A stretch of DNA of 64,000 nucleotides from Nonomuraea spiralis (lineage in GTDB: Bacteria; Actinomycetota; Actinomycetes; Streptosporangiales; Streptosporangiaceae), in NCBI RefSeq assembly GCF_014648435.1, contig NZ_BMRC01000033.1:32242-96241 (forward strand), given 5' to 3'. Position 1 is the stretch's first letter; each line of letters begins with the position of its first letter. Of the stretch, positions 34,871 through 43,453 are shown in pieces. The notes under the pieces are model-generated. The model saw only the letters and a program-made list of their open reading frames with translations. It ran no database searches and had not been told where the DNA came from. Position numbers and translations under genes: made by a program.

Positions 34871-36475
34871 TTATGACGGTGGTGCGCCGTTGCGGATTCT
34901 GACCCAGAAGGCATTGGACGGCCAGTTGCCCGCGCCGCCTTCGAGCTGGCCAGAGGTGAAGACGCGGTAGCGGGCGTAGAAAGCCGCCAGGTCGCGTCCT
35001 GCGGCTTGGTTGTGGTCGGTGCTCACCTGACGAAGTGAGGCGTTGAAGGTGGGCGTCCAGACGTTGTTGATGAGCTGGCCTTCGACACCGATCGCCTGGT
35101 TGGTGGAGGCGAACGGACACTCGTCGCACTGCTTGCCCGGGCCAGCCCCGGGGAGGTTCGGGCAGTACCAGGTCATCTGCGTGCGGTTCTTCGAGTTGAG
35201 GAGAGGGCCGTCGGGTGCGCGCCCGTTTCTCGCCCGTCTGGTCAGGGGCGGTCTGGGTATCACGTCATAGTTGCCGGGGAAGCTCTTGGTGATCGGATTG
35301 CCGTTCCGGTCCAGCTTTGGATCGGTCGCCTGCGGGTTTTGGAAGGCGTCCCTGATGTGCCTTGCTACCTCACTACGGAACGGGTCGTCCGCGTACATGG
35401 TGTAGACGCGGTCCGCACCCAGAATTCGACACCCGCCGGAGTAGCCGATCCAGTCGTTTCCGGGCTGCCCATTGGCCTTGGGCACCGGATAGGAGAGGCG
35501 GATGCTGTCGCAGCGGGCGACGAACGGGAAGTCGCCCTTCGGGCGGGTGGGGATCTGCTCGGTTCCGAGGTGGTGCCAGAGCTTGAACGGCTCCGGATCG
35601 AGGAAGTCGACGCTCACGCCGGGGTAGAGCTTGGGTCGCAGGGTGCAGTTGCCCCACCTGGTGCCCTCGGATCGGAAGATCCAGGCGGTCCGGCCGTTGC
35701 CGCTTCGCTTGAAGTCCCCGATGGGAGCGACCCGCTTCCCGCCTGCAGGGCCCTTGATCTGGTTGCAGTCGGCGTTGTCGGAGCCCACGGCCTCCACTCT
35801 GACTGTGATGTTGCGCCCGTCGAGCATGTTCGTCTGGTTGCAGTTGGAGTCCATGACGATGAGCTCAGTGATGTCGATCCAGATGCTGATGTCCCAGGCC
35901 TGCAGTTCGCGGTCATTCTCCCCGTGGACGACCGGCTCGCCCTTCTTGGTGCCGAGGTTGGTGTACATGATGACGTTGACCGTCATCCTGACGCCTTCGG
36001 ACTTCGGGCACTCTGACGTCGGGATCCCGGTGAGCTGGTCGACTTCCCAGTCGCCCCATCCGGCGATCCGGCTGTAGCAACCGGTGTAGGGCCGCAGGAC
36101 AGTCCATCCGAATCCATGCCAGGGGCGCGGTGACTTGCGCCGCTCCGCGTTGCAGTCCGCGGGGCTCATGCGCTGGTAGTCGAACGGGCCGCTGGTGTTC
36201 GGGTCCGAGGTCAGGGCCACTCCGGTTCGCACGGCGGCCGGAGCGACGCTGGAGACGGCGATGGTCAGGGCGTGCCAGGTGGTCCAGGCGCCGTTGACGC
36301 CAGCTGCGGTGGCGCGGGCGCGCCAGCGGACTTTCCAGCCGTTGGTTAGCTTGCCCGAGGGGATGGCGACGCCGGTGTAGTTACCGGAGGGGACGGCGGT
36401 GGTGCTGGTTCCCGTCCAGATGGCTCCGCTGCCTTGGCCGGGTGCGGCCGGGTCGTGTTCGACTTCGACGGTCAT
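34871..36475 (-). pseudogene. N-truncated secreted protein with NucA/NucB-type nuclease domain
   Basis: Open frame of 534 codons from ATG 36475. It begins inside a fibronectin-like fold (GWKVRWRARATAAGVNGAWTTWHALTI) and has no signal peptide. A long Cys-containing middle region follows, then the C-terminal domain QCDECPFASTNQAIGVEGQL ... STDHNQAAGRDLAAFYARYRV ... FWVRIRNG, the pattern of NucA/NucB deoxyribonucleases (usual CDEYPFAST; here Tyr is Cys). The first codon lies 7 bp from att copy C, so the 5' part was lost when the island junction formed. A longer frame reading through the tRNA fragment is an artefact. Confidence 0.7.
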
Positions 36476-36482
36476 GGTTACG

Positions 36483-36525
36483 GAGCCGACAAGGGGAATC
36501 GAACCCCTGACCTTCTGTTTACAAG
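36483..36525. repeat. tRNA-Thr 3' end duplicate (att copy C)
   Basis: 43 bp with one change (CGACAAGG for CGACGAGG) relative to the intact tRNA. Distal junction of the youngest island. Confidence 0.9.
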
Positions 36526-36632
36526 GGACTTCGAGAATGTCCACAGGCGTCCGCCGCCGTCACGGACACCTGCTCAGAGCCCTTCCTGGAGCGTTCCCAG
36601 TCCAGAAGTATCCGGGGTTGTCCAGAGCGGTT

Positions 36633-36651
36633 GTTAGCATCCGCGTTAGCA
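36633..36651 (+). repeat. Candidate integrase arm sites: GTTAGCA pair, 12-bp pitch (distal end)
   Basis: GTTAGCA at 36633-36639 and 36645-36651, about 110 bp inside att copy C. The same pair with the same pitch occurs at 47445-47463. Confidence 0.6.
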
Positions 36652-36689
36652 CGATCATCAACCTCCGCGCCGCGCCATCAGATCACGCG

Positions 36690-37499
36690 TCAAAGCAAGG
36701 TCTCCGGCCGAAGTACCTCACTGCGCAGGATGCGATGGATCTCGCCGACATCGGCATTATGGTTCGTCTGACGTCGCAGTTCCTTGCGTACGGCGTCTGT
36801 CACCACGTCGGAGAGAAGCACCTGAGCCAGGGACTTCGGGGACGTTGCCGCGCGAGCCCTCCACAGATCATCGATCAAGCGGCGCTTGAACGCCTCCTTG
36901 GTCAAGTAAAAGAGTGCGTCCGTCTTGACGCTCAAGCTGGCGTCACTGAGCAGGTCCACTTCGAGAGCTAGGTCGATCACCACGGGGAGGCCGGCGGTCA
37001 TGTGGTACGCCTGCCACACTTGCCCGTTGGACAGGACCATCCATTCAACGCCCTCGTTCACGGCGTACATCTGCACCTGCCGGAGGTGCTTGACGTTGAG
37101 CTTCTGGCTGCAACGTTTCACCTCTATGAAGGCGATCAGCTGCTTGTCGATGCGGATACCGTAGTCAGCGAATTCACCCTTGACCTGGTACTCCGTAGTG
37201 AGATCGTCATATTTGTCGTAGCCGAGTCCTGCGCACAGGAAGTCGGTGATAAGCAGACGCGTGTCCCCCTCGTTGGCATCACGCGCTATAAGATCGGTTA
37301 GCGGCTTGGAGTAGCGCCGTATCGCTGCTCGAACGCGGTCCCGCGCTTCTGCCTCCCACTTCGGAACTGCTCGCGCCCCCACCGGCTTCCTCGCTGGGGA
37401 GCTTACGGCTTCCCTGGAGACCTCGCTCTGCTCGTTACCGACGATCGCCTGTGCGGCCTGCTCGCTCATGGCATCCACCTGCGCATCTAGTAGGGACAA
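36690..37499 (-). CDS. HsdR_N-like PD-(D/E)XK domain protein
   Basis: Protein of 269 residues. The domain about 55-180 matches the type I restriction R-subunit N-terminal fold: Asp112 in FADYGIRIDKQ and E-x-K (Glu126, Lys128) in LIAFIEVKRC form the nuclease site, with RQVQMYAVNEGVEWMVLSNGQVWQAYH following. No helicase motor and no HsdM or HsdS neighbours, so it is not a complete restriction system. C-terminal helical domain about 190-269. Stand-alone proteins of this type are frequent in defence islands; the role here is inferred. Its composition is less GC-rich than the core genes. Confidence 0.75.
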   Translation of the reverse strand: MSLLDAQVDAMSEQAAQAIVGNEQSEVSREAVSSPARKPVGARAVPKWEAEARDRVRAAIRRYSKPLTDLIARDANEGDTRLLITDFLCAGLGYDKYDDLTTEYQVKGEFADYGIRIDKQLIAFIEVKRCSQKLNVKHLRQVQMYAVNEGVEWMVLSNGQVWQAYHMTAGLPVVIDLALEVDLLSDASLSVKTDALFYLTKEAFKRRLIDDLWRARAATSPKSLAQVLLSDVVTDAVRKELRRQTNHNADVGEIHRILRSEVLRPETLL

Positions 37500-37799
37500 G
37501 GCAGGCTAGGCCATTTGGAAGATCAACGCCTTATCTCGTTAGGATCGATGCAAAAACGACTCCCACTGCGCCACTCTGGCCACATTGCCAAATGCATATA
37601 TGGCACAAATCTCCTTAAACACCACTCCGCCGACTAGCTAGGCTCGAATTCCAGACGATCGACTTCCGAACCTAAATAGATAAATGGGACTGTCCGTTTT
37701 CATTCGGCCAGCGCCTGCCCAGCCGAGCGAGGCCATCAGGCACACGTGGACGGCAGCCGAAGCGTGTCCCTGTGCGGGACGTTGTTGTCAGCCCCGCTG
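37500..37799. other. AT-richer intergenic 300 bp
   Basis: Contains the promoter region of the HsdR_N-like gene and the 3' flank of the TPR ATPase gene. No reading frame of convincing composition. Confidence 0.5.
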
Positions 37800-40169
37800 T
37801 CACTCTGGCGCTTCGCCTGCCTCAAGCCTCCCTAGATCCATCAGCACACAGGCCAAGTTGTTTCGGCTGACCAACGTATCCGGGTGCTGGTCGCCCAAGA
37901 GTCGGCGGCGTGCCTCCAGCGCCGCCCGGTGTTCAGCCTCGGCCTCCTCCAACCGCCCGAGATCGGCCAGCACACAGCCCAGATTGGTCCGACTGTGCTG
38001 GACGTCGGGGTGTTGATCGCCCAGTACGCGACGGCGTGCCTCCAGCACGGCACGGTGTTCGGCCTCGGCCTCCTCCAACCGCCCGAGATCGGCCAACACG
38101 CGAGCCAGGTTGTTCCGGCTGGTCAACGTGCGCGGATTGTCCTCATCCAGTACGCGGCGGCGTGCCTCCAGCACGGCACGGTGTTCGGCCTCGGCCTCCT
38201 CCAACCGCCCGAGATCGGCCAGCACACGGCCCAGATTGTTCCGACTGATCAACGTATCCGGGTGCTGGTCACCCAGGAGCCGGCGGCGCGCCTCCAGCAC
38301 CGTGCGCTGTTCAGCCTCGGCCTCCTCCAACCGCCCGAGATCGGCCAACACACGGGCCAGGTTGTTCCAACTGATCAACGTGTCGGGGTGCTGGTCACCA
38401 AGAAGCTGGCGACGGGCCTCCAGCACGGTCCGGTTCTCGGCCTCAGCCTCCTCCAACCTGCCCAGCCCCCGCAGTACAAGTGTCAGGTTGTTCCGACTGA
38501 TCAACGTGTCGAGGTGCTGGTTACCCAGGAACTGGCGGCGCGCCTCCAGCACCGTCCGGTTCACGGCCTCGGCCTCCTCCAATCGCCCCAACCCCCAAAG
38601 GACAAGTGCCAGGCTGTCACGGCTGGCCAAAGTGTCGGGGTGCTGGTCACCCAGGAGCCGGCGGCGCGCCTCCAGCACCGTCCGGTGTTCGGCCTCAGCC
38701 TCCTTCAACCGCCCCAACCCCCAAAGGACAAGTGCCAGGCTGTCACGGCTCGTCAAGGTATCCGGATGTTCCGCACCGAGCATCGCAGTGCGCCACGTAA
38801 GAGCTTTCCGCCATGCCGCTTCGGCAAGCAGGTAACGACCTTGGCGGCTGGCAGTCGAGGCAATCCCTTCAACGTCGACCACGAGTTGGGCGCGGTTGAG
38901 AGCGGTTCGAACAACAGGTTCGGAGACTTGCGCCAGAGGCCCCTCGCCCTGCTGCACGGCGTCGACGAGATAGTCGAAGACCGTCACAGCACCGTCGGTA
39001 TCGGGTGAAGGCGAGAGCAAGGCTGTTGTGGCCCGTCGGGGACGGGTGGCCCATTCCCACGCGTCGGCGTCGAGTTCAGGACGGAGTCGATGGCCGCCTC
39101 TGGCATCGAGATAGATGCCGTGCAGCTCTTCGAGTAATTTCCGAGGTAGAGGACTGGTATATCCCGCACGGCGGCAGTCGATGGCCGCAGCGACCAGGGC
39201 AGCACCTCTCGGGTTGACGCCCACGTCCCAAGCGTTGTCGTAGTCCCGCTTCAGCTCCGGTCCAGACGCAAGGTACTCCGCGACACCGAACTCTTCAGCG
39301 TGCTCCAATGCCGATGAGATCCGCGGGTCTGAGCATCGGGCAAGTCCACGCGCCAACTCTGTCAGGGTGAACATGCGGGCAAGCCGGAACTCGTCGGCCT
39401 GCTCCAAAGCCTCTCGTATCTCCCGCCCGATCAGCCGAGTGGCATCCTCACCATCGGAGGACGCGCTTGTCAGCCGGACCTGTTCAGCACTGCGTAGGGT
39501 CGCGAGGATGACACGGTGATGGCCGCTTCCGCCGCTGATCCGTGCGATGTGCTCACGAGTCAACCCGCCGGTACCGAGATAGTGTTCAAGGTCCGATAGC
39601 CATAGCACGGCTTGTTTGACTCGTAGCGTGCGTTCGATGGCGGCCGGCAGTGCAGTCCGGTCATGCGGTGCGATCAAGAGGTGATCAGGAAGAGACGCCC
39701 GCATGGCCTCGAAAGCGGTTCGGGACTTGCCTGCGGCGGAGTCCCCAACCAGCAGGACGAACCCACCCGAGGCGAGCCGCTGGCATAGCTCGACGTCGAC
39801 ATCACGGGGCACGTACGCAGGTGCCTGCGCGTTCTGAGCGGCACTATCACCGAGCACGATCGCCGGATGAACACCGAGCTTGATTGGCTCATCGATCTGC
39901 GACACCCTAGGCAGCCGGCCACTGGGCAGCACCAGACAACCATCTTGAAGCATGAACTCGGCCTCGTCGCGGCGAGTCGCAATCCGCTTGTGGCGGTCCT
40001 GCCAGACACCAGATACCGCCACCGCGACGGCGCCCACCGCAGCCGCCGTGCCAAGCAGCCACGGATTTGCCACCTTAAAGGCCACGAGGACCACTGATGC
40101 TGTCCCCATGACCGCCGAGACCAGCACAGCGACTACTACCCGACGTTCCCGCCACCGGCCATCGCCCAT
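37800..40169 (-). CDS. Membrane-anchored P-loop NTPase with TPR repeats
   Basis: Protein of 789 residues from ATG 40169 (AGAGG 8 nt upstream). Two membrane helices (about 11-31, 35-53). A linker with a beta-rich segment follows, then a P-loop LLVGDSAAGKSRTAFEA (about 139-155) with WLSDLEHYL as probable Walker B and arginine-rich ILATLRSAEQVR. C-terminal solenoid (about 440-789) of eight 42-residue kinesin-light-chain-type TPRs, each with HPDTLxSRxxLAxVLxxLGRLEEAEAEH pattern. This is STAND-like architecture: sensor repeats on an ATPase switch, here tethered to the membrane. The signal and effector are unknown. Shares an upstream repeat (40454-40563) with the NB-ARC module. Confidence 0.8.
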   Translation of the reverse strand: MGDGRWRERRVVVAVLVSAVMGTASVVLVAFKVANPWLLGTAAAVGAVAVAVSGVWQDRHKRIATRRDEAEFMLQDGCLVLPSGRLPRVSQIDEPIKLGVHPAIVLGDSAAQNAQAPAYVPRDVDVELCQRLASGGFVLLVGDSAAGKSRTAFEAMRASLPDHLLIAPHDRTALPAAIERTLRVKQAVLWLSDLEHYLGTGGLTREHIARISGGSGHHRVILATLRSAEQVRLTSASSDGEDATRLIGREIREALEQADEFRLARMFTLTELARGLARCSDPRISSALEHAEEFGVAEYLASGPELKRDYDNAWDVGVNPRGAALVAAAIDCRRAGYTSPLPRKLLEELHGIYLDARGGHRLRPELDADAWEWATRPRRATTALLSPSPDTDGAVTVFDYLVDAVQQGEGPLAQVSEPVVRTALNRAQLVVDVEGIASTASRQGRYLLAEAAWRKALTWRTAMLGAEHPDTLTSRDSLALVLWGLGRLKEAEAEHRTVLEARRRLLGDQHPDTLASRDSLALVLWGLGRLEEAEAVNRTVLEARRQFLGNQHLDTLISRNNLTLVLRGLGRLEEAEAENRTVLEARRQLLGDQHPDTLISWNNLARVLADLGRLEEAEAEQRTVLEARRRLLGDQHPDTLISRNNLGRVLADLGRLEEAEAEHRAVLEARRRVLDEDNPRTLTSRNNLARVLADLGRLEEAEAEHRAVLEARRRVLGDQHPDVQHSRTNLGCVLADLGRLEEAEAEHRAALEARRRLLGDQHPDTLVSRNNLACVLMDLGRLEAGEAPE
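37840..38780 (-). repeat. Eight tandem 126-bp TPR-coding repeats
   Basis: Near-identical 42-codon units inside the gene 37800-40169. High nucleotide identity between units suggests recent unit duplication or conversion. Confidence 0.85.
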
Positions 40170-40453
40170 GATCTCGCCTCTCGCCCGTGACCGGAGATTC
40201 GCACACGACAAGGGCGATGAAAAGCGGCACTTGCCTGTTGGGTTCAAACCGTTCGACGGCAGCAGCGGAACCCCCGGTGGGCTGGGTTCCGGCGAAGATA
40301 GGCCAATGCCGACCTTCCGCTTTTCAGGTGTGGCTATCACCCTGTTCCCCCTCTGCTACCAGGAGCCAGCCGACCGTCCGGGGTGCCTTTCGTGTGGGCT
40401 TGGTGGCCGACGTTGCCGTCAGCGTTGCCGTCACGGATCCCACCGGTGCCCGA
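40170..40453. other. Upstream region of the membrane TPR ATPase
   Basis: No gene. Leader region between the shared upstream repeat and the start at 40169. An in-frame extension of the ATPase to 40340 has unlikely composition. Confidence 0.4.
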
Positions 40454-40563
40454 TGGCAAGGACCGACGGAGTCGGTCCGCGGCAGCCGATCGCCCCGGCC
40501 CATACGGGGAATGCCGGAGTCAGCAATCGTCACGGCCTCAGCCGAACACTTCATTACAAGGAG
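40454..40563. repeat. Upstream repeat R1 with inverted repeat
   Basis: About 110 bp matching 44035-44144. Core inverted repeat (minus strand) GGACCGACtccGTCGGTCC abuts TTGCCA. The copy at 44041-44059 has GGCCC...GGGCC, so the outer stem is kept through a compensated change. It lies 285 bp upstream of the ATPase start. Confidence 0.7.
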
Positions 40564-40690
40564 TAATCGCCTCGTCCACAACCGTCCACGGACGACAGGG
40601 GCGCCTGTTCAGGAGGGACGTCGTCGCCTCCGGGACCCCATCCCCGTCCACGGTCGTCCAGGGCTGTTGCTAGCAGCGGCGTTAGCGAGG
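40564..40690. repeat. Island-end-like sequence with arm-type repeats (GCTAGCA/GTTAGCG)
   Basis: GCTAGCA at 40669-40675 and GTTAGCG at 40681-40687 keep the 12-bp pitch of the GTTAGCA pairs. The preceding GTCCAC-rich stretch parallels 36536-36651. No tRNA core is left, so it may be the end of a third element fused into this island. Confidence 0.45.
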
Positions 40691-40881
40691 AGATCGGCAG
40701 TCATCATGCGTCCCAACGGGGATCAGTCGCGATCCCGCTGCCCAGTGGACCCGGACCGCAGGGTCACCAGGCCCGAGCAGGCGAGGTCGACCGGAAGCCG
40801 CGTGGCGGCATGAAGCACCCGCCTTAGGATAGCGATCGCGCATCTAATGATGCTGTCGTTTTGACCTGCTACCTGGCATGC

Positions 40882-43452
40882 TCAGATCTTCAATACGTAG
40901 GACAGATCACTTCGCAACGCGGCGATGTCGGGGTGGTCGGGGCCGTAGGCGGCTTCAGTGATGGCCAGCGCTCGTTCAAACAGTGGCACTGCCTCGCTCC
41001 GGCGCCCCAAAGCACCGAGGCCGTTGGCGAGGTTGCCCAGCCCGATGGCGACGCTGGGGTGGTCGGGGCCGTAGGCCGCCTCAGCGATGGCCAGCGCTCG
41101 TTCAAACAAGGGCACTGCCTCGCTCCGGCGCCCCAAAGCATAGAAGCTGCTGGCGAGGTTGCCCAGCCGGATGGCGAGGTCGGGGTGGTCAGGGCCGTAG
41201 GCGGCCTCAGTGATAGCCAGCGCTCGCTGTTCCAACGGCACCGCCTCGCTCAGACGCCCCAAAGCGTGGAGGCTGTTGGCGAGGTTGCCCAGCCGGATGG
41301 CGACGCTGGGGTGGTCAGGGCCGTAGGCGGCCTCAGTGATGGCCAGCGCTCGTTGTTTTAACGGCACCGCCTCGCTCAGACGCCCCAAAGCGTGGAAGCT
41401 GCTGGCGAGGTTGCCCAGCCGGATGGCGACGCTGGGGTGGTCAGGGCCGTAGGCGGCCTCAGTGATAGCCAGCGCTCGCTGTTCCAACGGCACCGCCTCG
41501 CCCGGAAGCCCCAAAACGTGGAGGCCGTTGGCGAGGTTGCCCAGCCCGATGGCGAGGTCGGGGTGATCGGGACCGTAGGCGGCCTCAGTGATAGCCACTG
41601 CTCGTTCAAACAGTGGCACTGCCTCGCCCGGGCGTCCCAAAGCGTGGAGGCTGTTGGCGAGGTTGCCCAGCCGGATGGCGAGGTCGGGGTGATCGGGACC
41701 GTAGGCGGCCTCAGTGATAGCCAGCGCTCGCTGTTCCAACGGCACCGCCTCGCCCGGACGCCCCAAAGCGTGGAGGCCGCTGGCGAGGTTGCCAAGCAAG
41801 GTGGCGATGGTGGGGTGGTCAGGGCCGTAGGCGGCCTCAGTGATAGCCAGCGCTCGCTGTTCCAACGGCACCGCCTCGCCCGGACGCCCCAAAGCGCGGA
41901 AGCTGTTGGCGAGGTTGCCCAGCAAGGTGGCGACGGTGGGGTGGTCGGGGCCGTAGGCGGCCTCAGTGATAGCCAGCGCCCGGTTGGCGAGGTCATAGGC
42001 TCGCTGATGCTGGCCCTGCGTCGCGGTAAAAACGGTGGCCTGGTTGAGGATGCTGCCGAGTTCTGGGGGCTCGGTCCCATGCAGGTGGCAGGAGGTCAAT
42101 GCGCCGATGTGGGGCATCAGATCGCGCCAGACAGGCCAGCCGCTGACGTTGGAGTCCGGATCGGGCGGTAGCGCCTGCCGTATCCAGGTGAGGGCGGTGT
42201 GGCGGGCGGCGTGCTGACGGGGGTCGTCGTAGTCCAGGCCATGACGGATCACGGATTGGAACAGCCGGTGCATGCTGATCGTCTCGGTGTCGTCCACCCC
42301 GGACCGAGTGATCATGCTGTAGGAGGCCAGCACCCCCAACGCCTCGTCCCACCCCTCCTCATCACTCTCCTGGCCCTCAGCCTCGTAATCGTCGGGCGAG
42401 AGTTCGCCGAGCAGGAGGCGTGGGACGTCGTCGGGGGCGTAGCAGGTCAGCACCCGCAGCAGGTGTTCACTGGCCAGGCCGTGGCGGCGGTCGTGATCTT
42501 GCAATGCTCTCAAATGGTGGTGCCACAGCCTGGCCATGATTCGCTCGGCGTCACCGCCCTGCGGGAACCGCGCGTGCGTCCGCGCGGGTTCCTCACGCAA
42601 CTGCCGTAGGTAGCGGGCGGGGCTGCAGCGTTGCTGACGCATGTAGGCCGACGCCTGCTCCAGAGCCAGCGGCAGATACCCCAGCTCGGCCGCGATGGCC
42701 TCCAGGTCGGCCATCTGGCCGGCGCCGAGCGGCTGGGACTGCCCGATGATCGCGCGCATCAGATCCAGCGCGGGTGCACTATCCAGCACCGGCAGGGCCA
42801 GGGGGGCCAGCCCCGGCCAGTAGACGTCCCGCCGGGTGGTGACCACCAGATGCCCGGCCGACAACCGATCCAGGCACACCCGCACGTCGTCGGGATCTTC
42901 GACGTTGTCCAGCACCACCAGCCAGCCAGGATGGGCCTGCAGCCAATCCAACGCCCAGACGGCCGCCTGCTCGACGTCACCCACCAATCCGACTGGGGGG
43001 TGGATCGCCGCCGCCAGGGCGGCCAAGCCCTGCTGCAGGTTCTGCGGGGAATCAGCCGTGATCCACCACGCCACCGGGTACCGGTCCCGGTAGGTGTGGG
43101 CGTACTGGCGGACCAGCTCGGACTTGCCCACCCCGCCCATGCCGTACAGCACCTGGCGCACCACCACCGGAGCACCCTCGCCGGTCAGCAGAGCCCGCAG
43201 CCGCTCCAGTTCCTGGTCACGACCGACGAACTGCCAGGCCCGCGGCGCCTCCAGACGGCGCACCGGCTCCTGCGGCTGAACTTGCACCTGCCGGGCGGCC
43301 AGCAGACTGCCCGGCTCCAGACGGGGCGCGTAGATCGGCGAGTGGTCTCCGGTGCTGACCGGTGCTGTGATGTCCCGCCCGGCCGCCACTGCCCGCTGCC
43401 CTGCAGCGGAAACCGCAGTTTCCGGTTCCGGTTGTGGTGGGGTGTCGGGCAT
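40882..43452 (-). CDS. NLR-like NB-ARC/TPR STAND ATPase
   Basis: Protein of 856 residues from ATG 43452, 1 bp after the stop of the preceding small gene (TGATATG), so translation is coupled. The N-terminal motif at 18-40 (AVAAGRDITAPVSTGDHSPI) recurs at the end of that small protein. NB-ARC follows: FVGRDQEL, P-loop YGMGGVGKSEL (103-113), Walker B WLVVLDNVED, sensor GHLVVTTRRD, GLPL-like LGYLPLALEQASAYM and MHD-like ISMHRLFQ. The C-terminal solenoid has nine 42-residue TPRs (RALAITEAAYGPDHP pattern). Bacterial NLRs of this build act in phage defence or signalling. The FxsT-like alternative is less likely because no FxSxx-COOH peptide is present. Confidence 0.85.
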   Translation of the reverse strand: MPDTPPQPEPETAVSAAGQRAVAAGRDITAPVSTGDHSPIYAPRLEPGSLLAARQVQVQPQEPVRRLEAPRAWQFVGRDQELERLRALLTGEGAPVVVRQVLYGMGGVGKSELVRQYAHTYRDRYPVAWWITADSPQNLQQGLAALAAAIHPPVGLVGDVEQAAVWALDWLQAHPGWLVVLDNVEDPDDVRVCLDRLSAGHLVVTTRRDVYWPGLAPLALPVLDSAPALDLMRAIIGQSQPLGAGQMADLEAIAAELGYLPLALEQASAYMRQQRCSPARYLRQLREEPARTHARFPQGGDAERIMARLWHHHLRALQDHDRRHGLASEHLLRVLTCYAPDDVPRLLLGELSPDDYEAEGQESDEEGWDEALGVLASYSMITRSGVDDTETISMHRLFQSVIRHGLDYDDPRQHAARHTALTWIRQALPPDPDSNVSGWPVWRDLMPHIGALTSCHLHGTEPPELGSILNQATVFTATQGQHQRAYDLANRALAITEAAYGPDHPTVATLLGNLANSFRALGRPGEAVPLEQRALAITEAAYGPDHPTIATLLGNLASGLHALGRPGEAVPLEQRALAITEAAYGPDHPDLAIRLGNLANSLHALGRPGEAVPLFERAVAITEAAYGPDHPDLAIGLGNLANGLHVLGLPGEAVPLEQRALAITEAAYGPDHPSVAIRLGNLASSFHALGRLSEAVPLKQRALAITEAAYGPDHPSVAIRLGNLANSLHALGRLSEAVPLEQRALAITEAAYGPDHPDLAIRLGNLASSFYALGRRSEAVPLFERALAIAEAAYGPDHPSVAIGLGNLANGLGALGRRSEAVPLFERALAITEAAYGPDHPDIAALRSDLSYVLKI
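40920..41990 (-). repeat. Nine tandem 126-bp TPR-coding repeats
   Basis: Highly similar 42-codon units inside the NB-ARC/TPR gene. Several neighbouring units differ by only a few bases, as expected of recent expansion. Confidence 0.85.
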
Positions 43453-43453
43453 A

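Noticed and set aside
36476..36544. In-frame extension of the NucA/NucB frame reading CKQKVRGSIPLVGS
   Set aside because: This is translation of the tRNA-Thr 3' fragment, a frequent false extension next to duplicated att sites; the frame is better started at 36475 and treated as truncated.
37840..38780. Regular repeat array that might be a CRISPR
   Set aside because: The 126-bp units have no spacer structure and stay in frame as 42-residue TPRs.
40540..40563. ATTACAAGG at 40553 as the end of another tRNA att copy
   Set aside because: The flanking bases do not match the tRNA, and the paralogous repeat R2 has similar CAAGGAG at the same place, so the match is probably part of repeat R1.
40882..43452. 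Assignment as FxsT of the FxSxx-COOH system
   Set aside because: NB-ARC plus TPR alone is not specific, and no FxSxx-ending peptide, radical SAM or beta-hydroxylase gene lies nearby.
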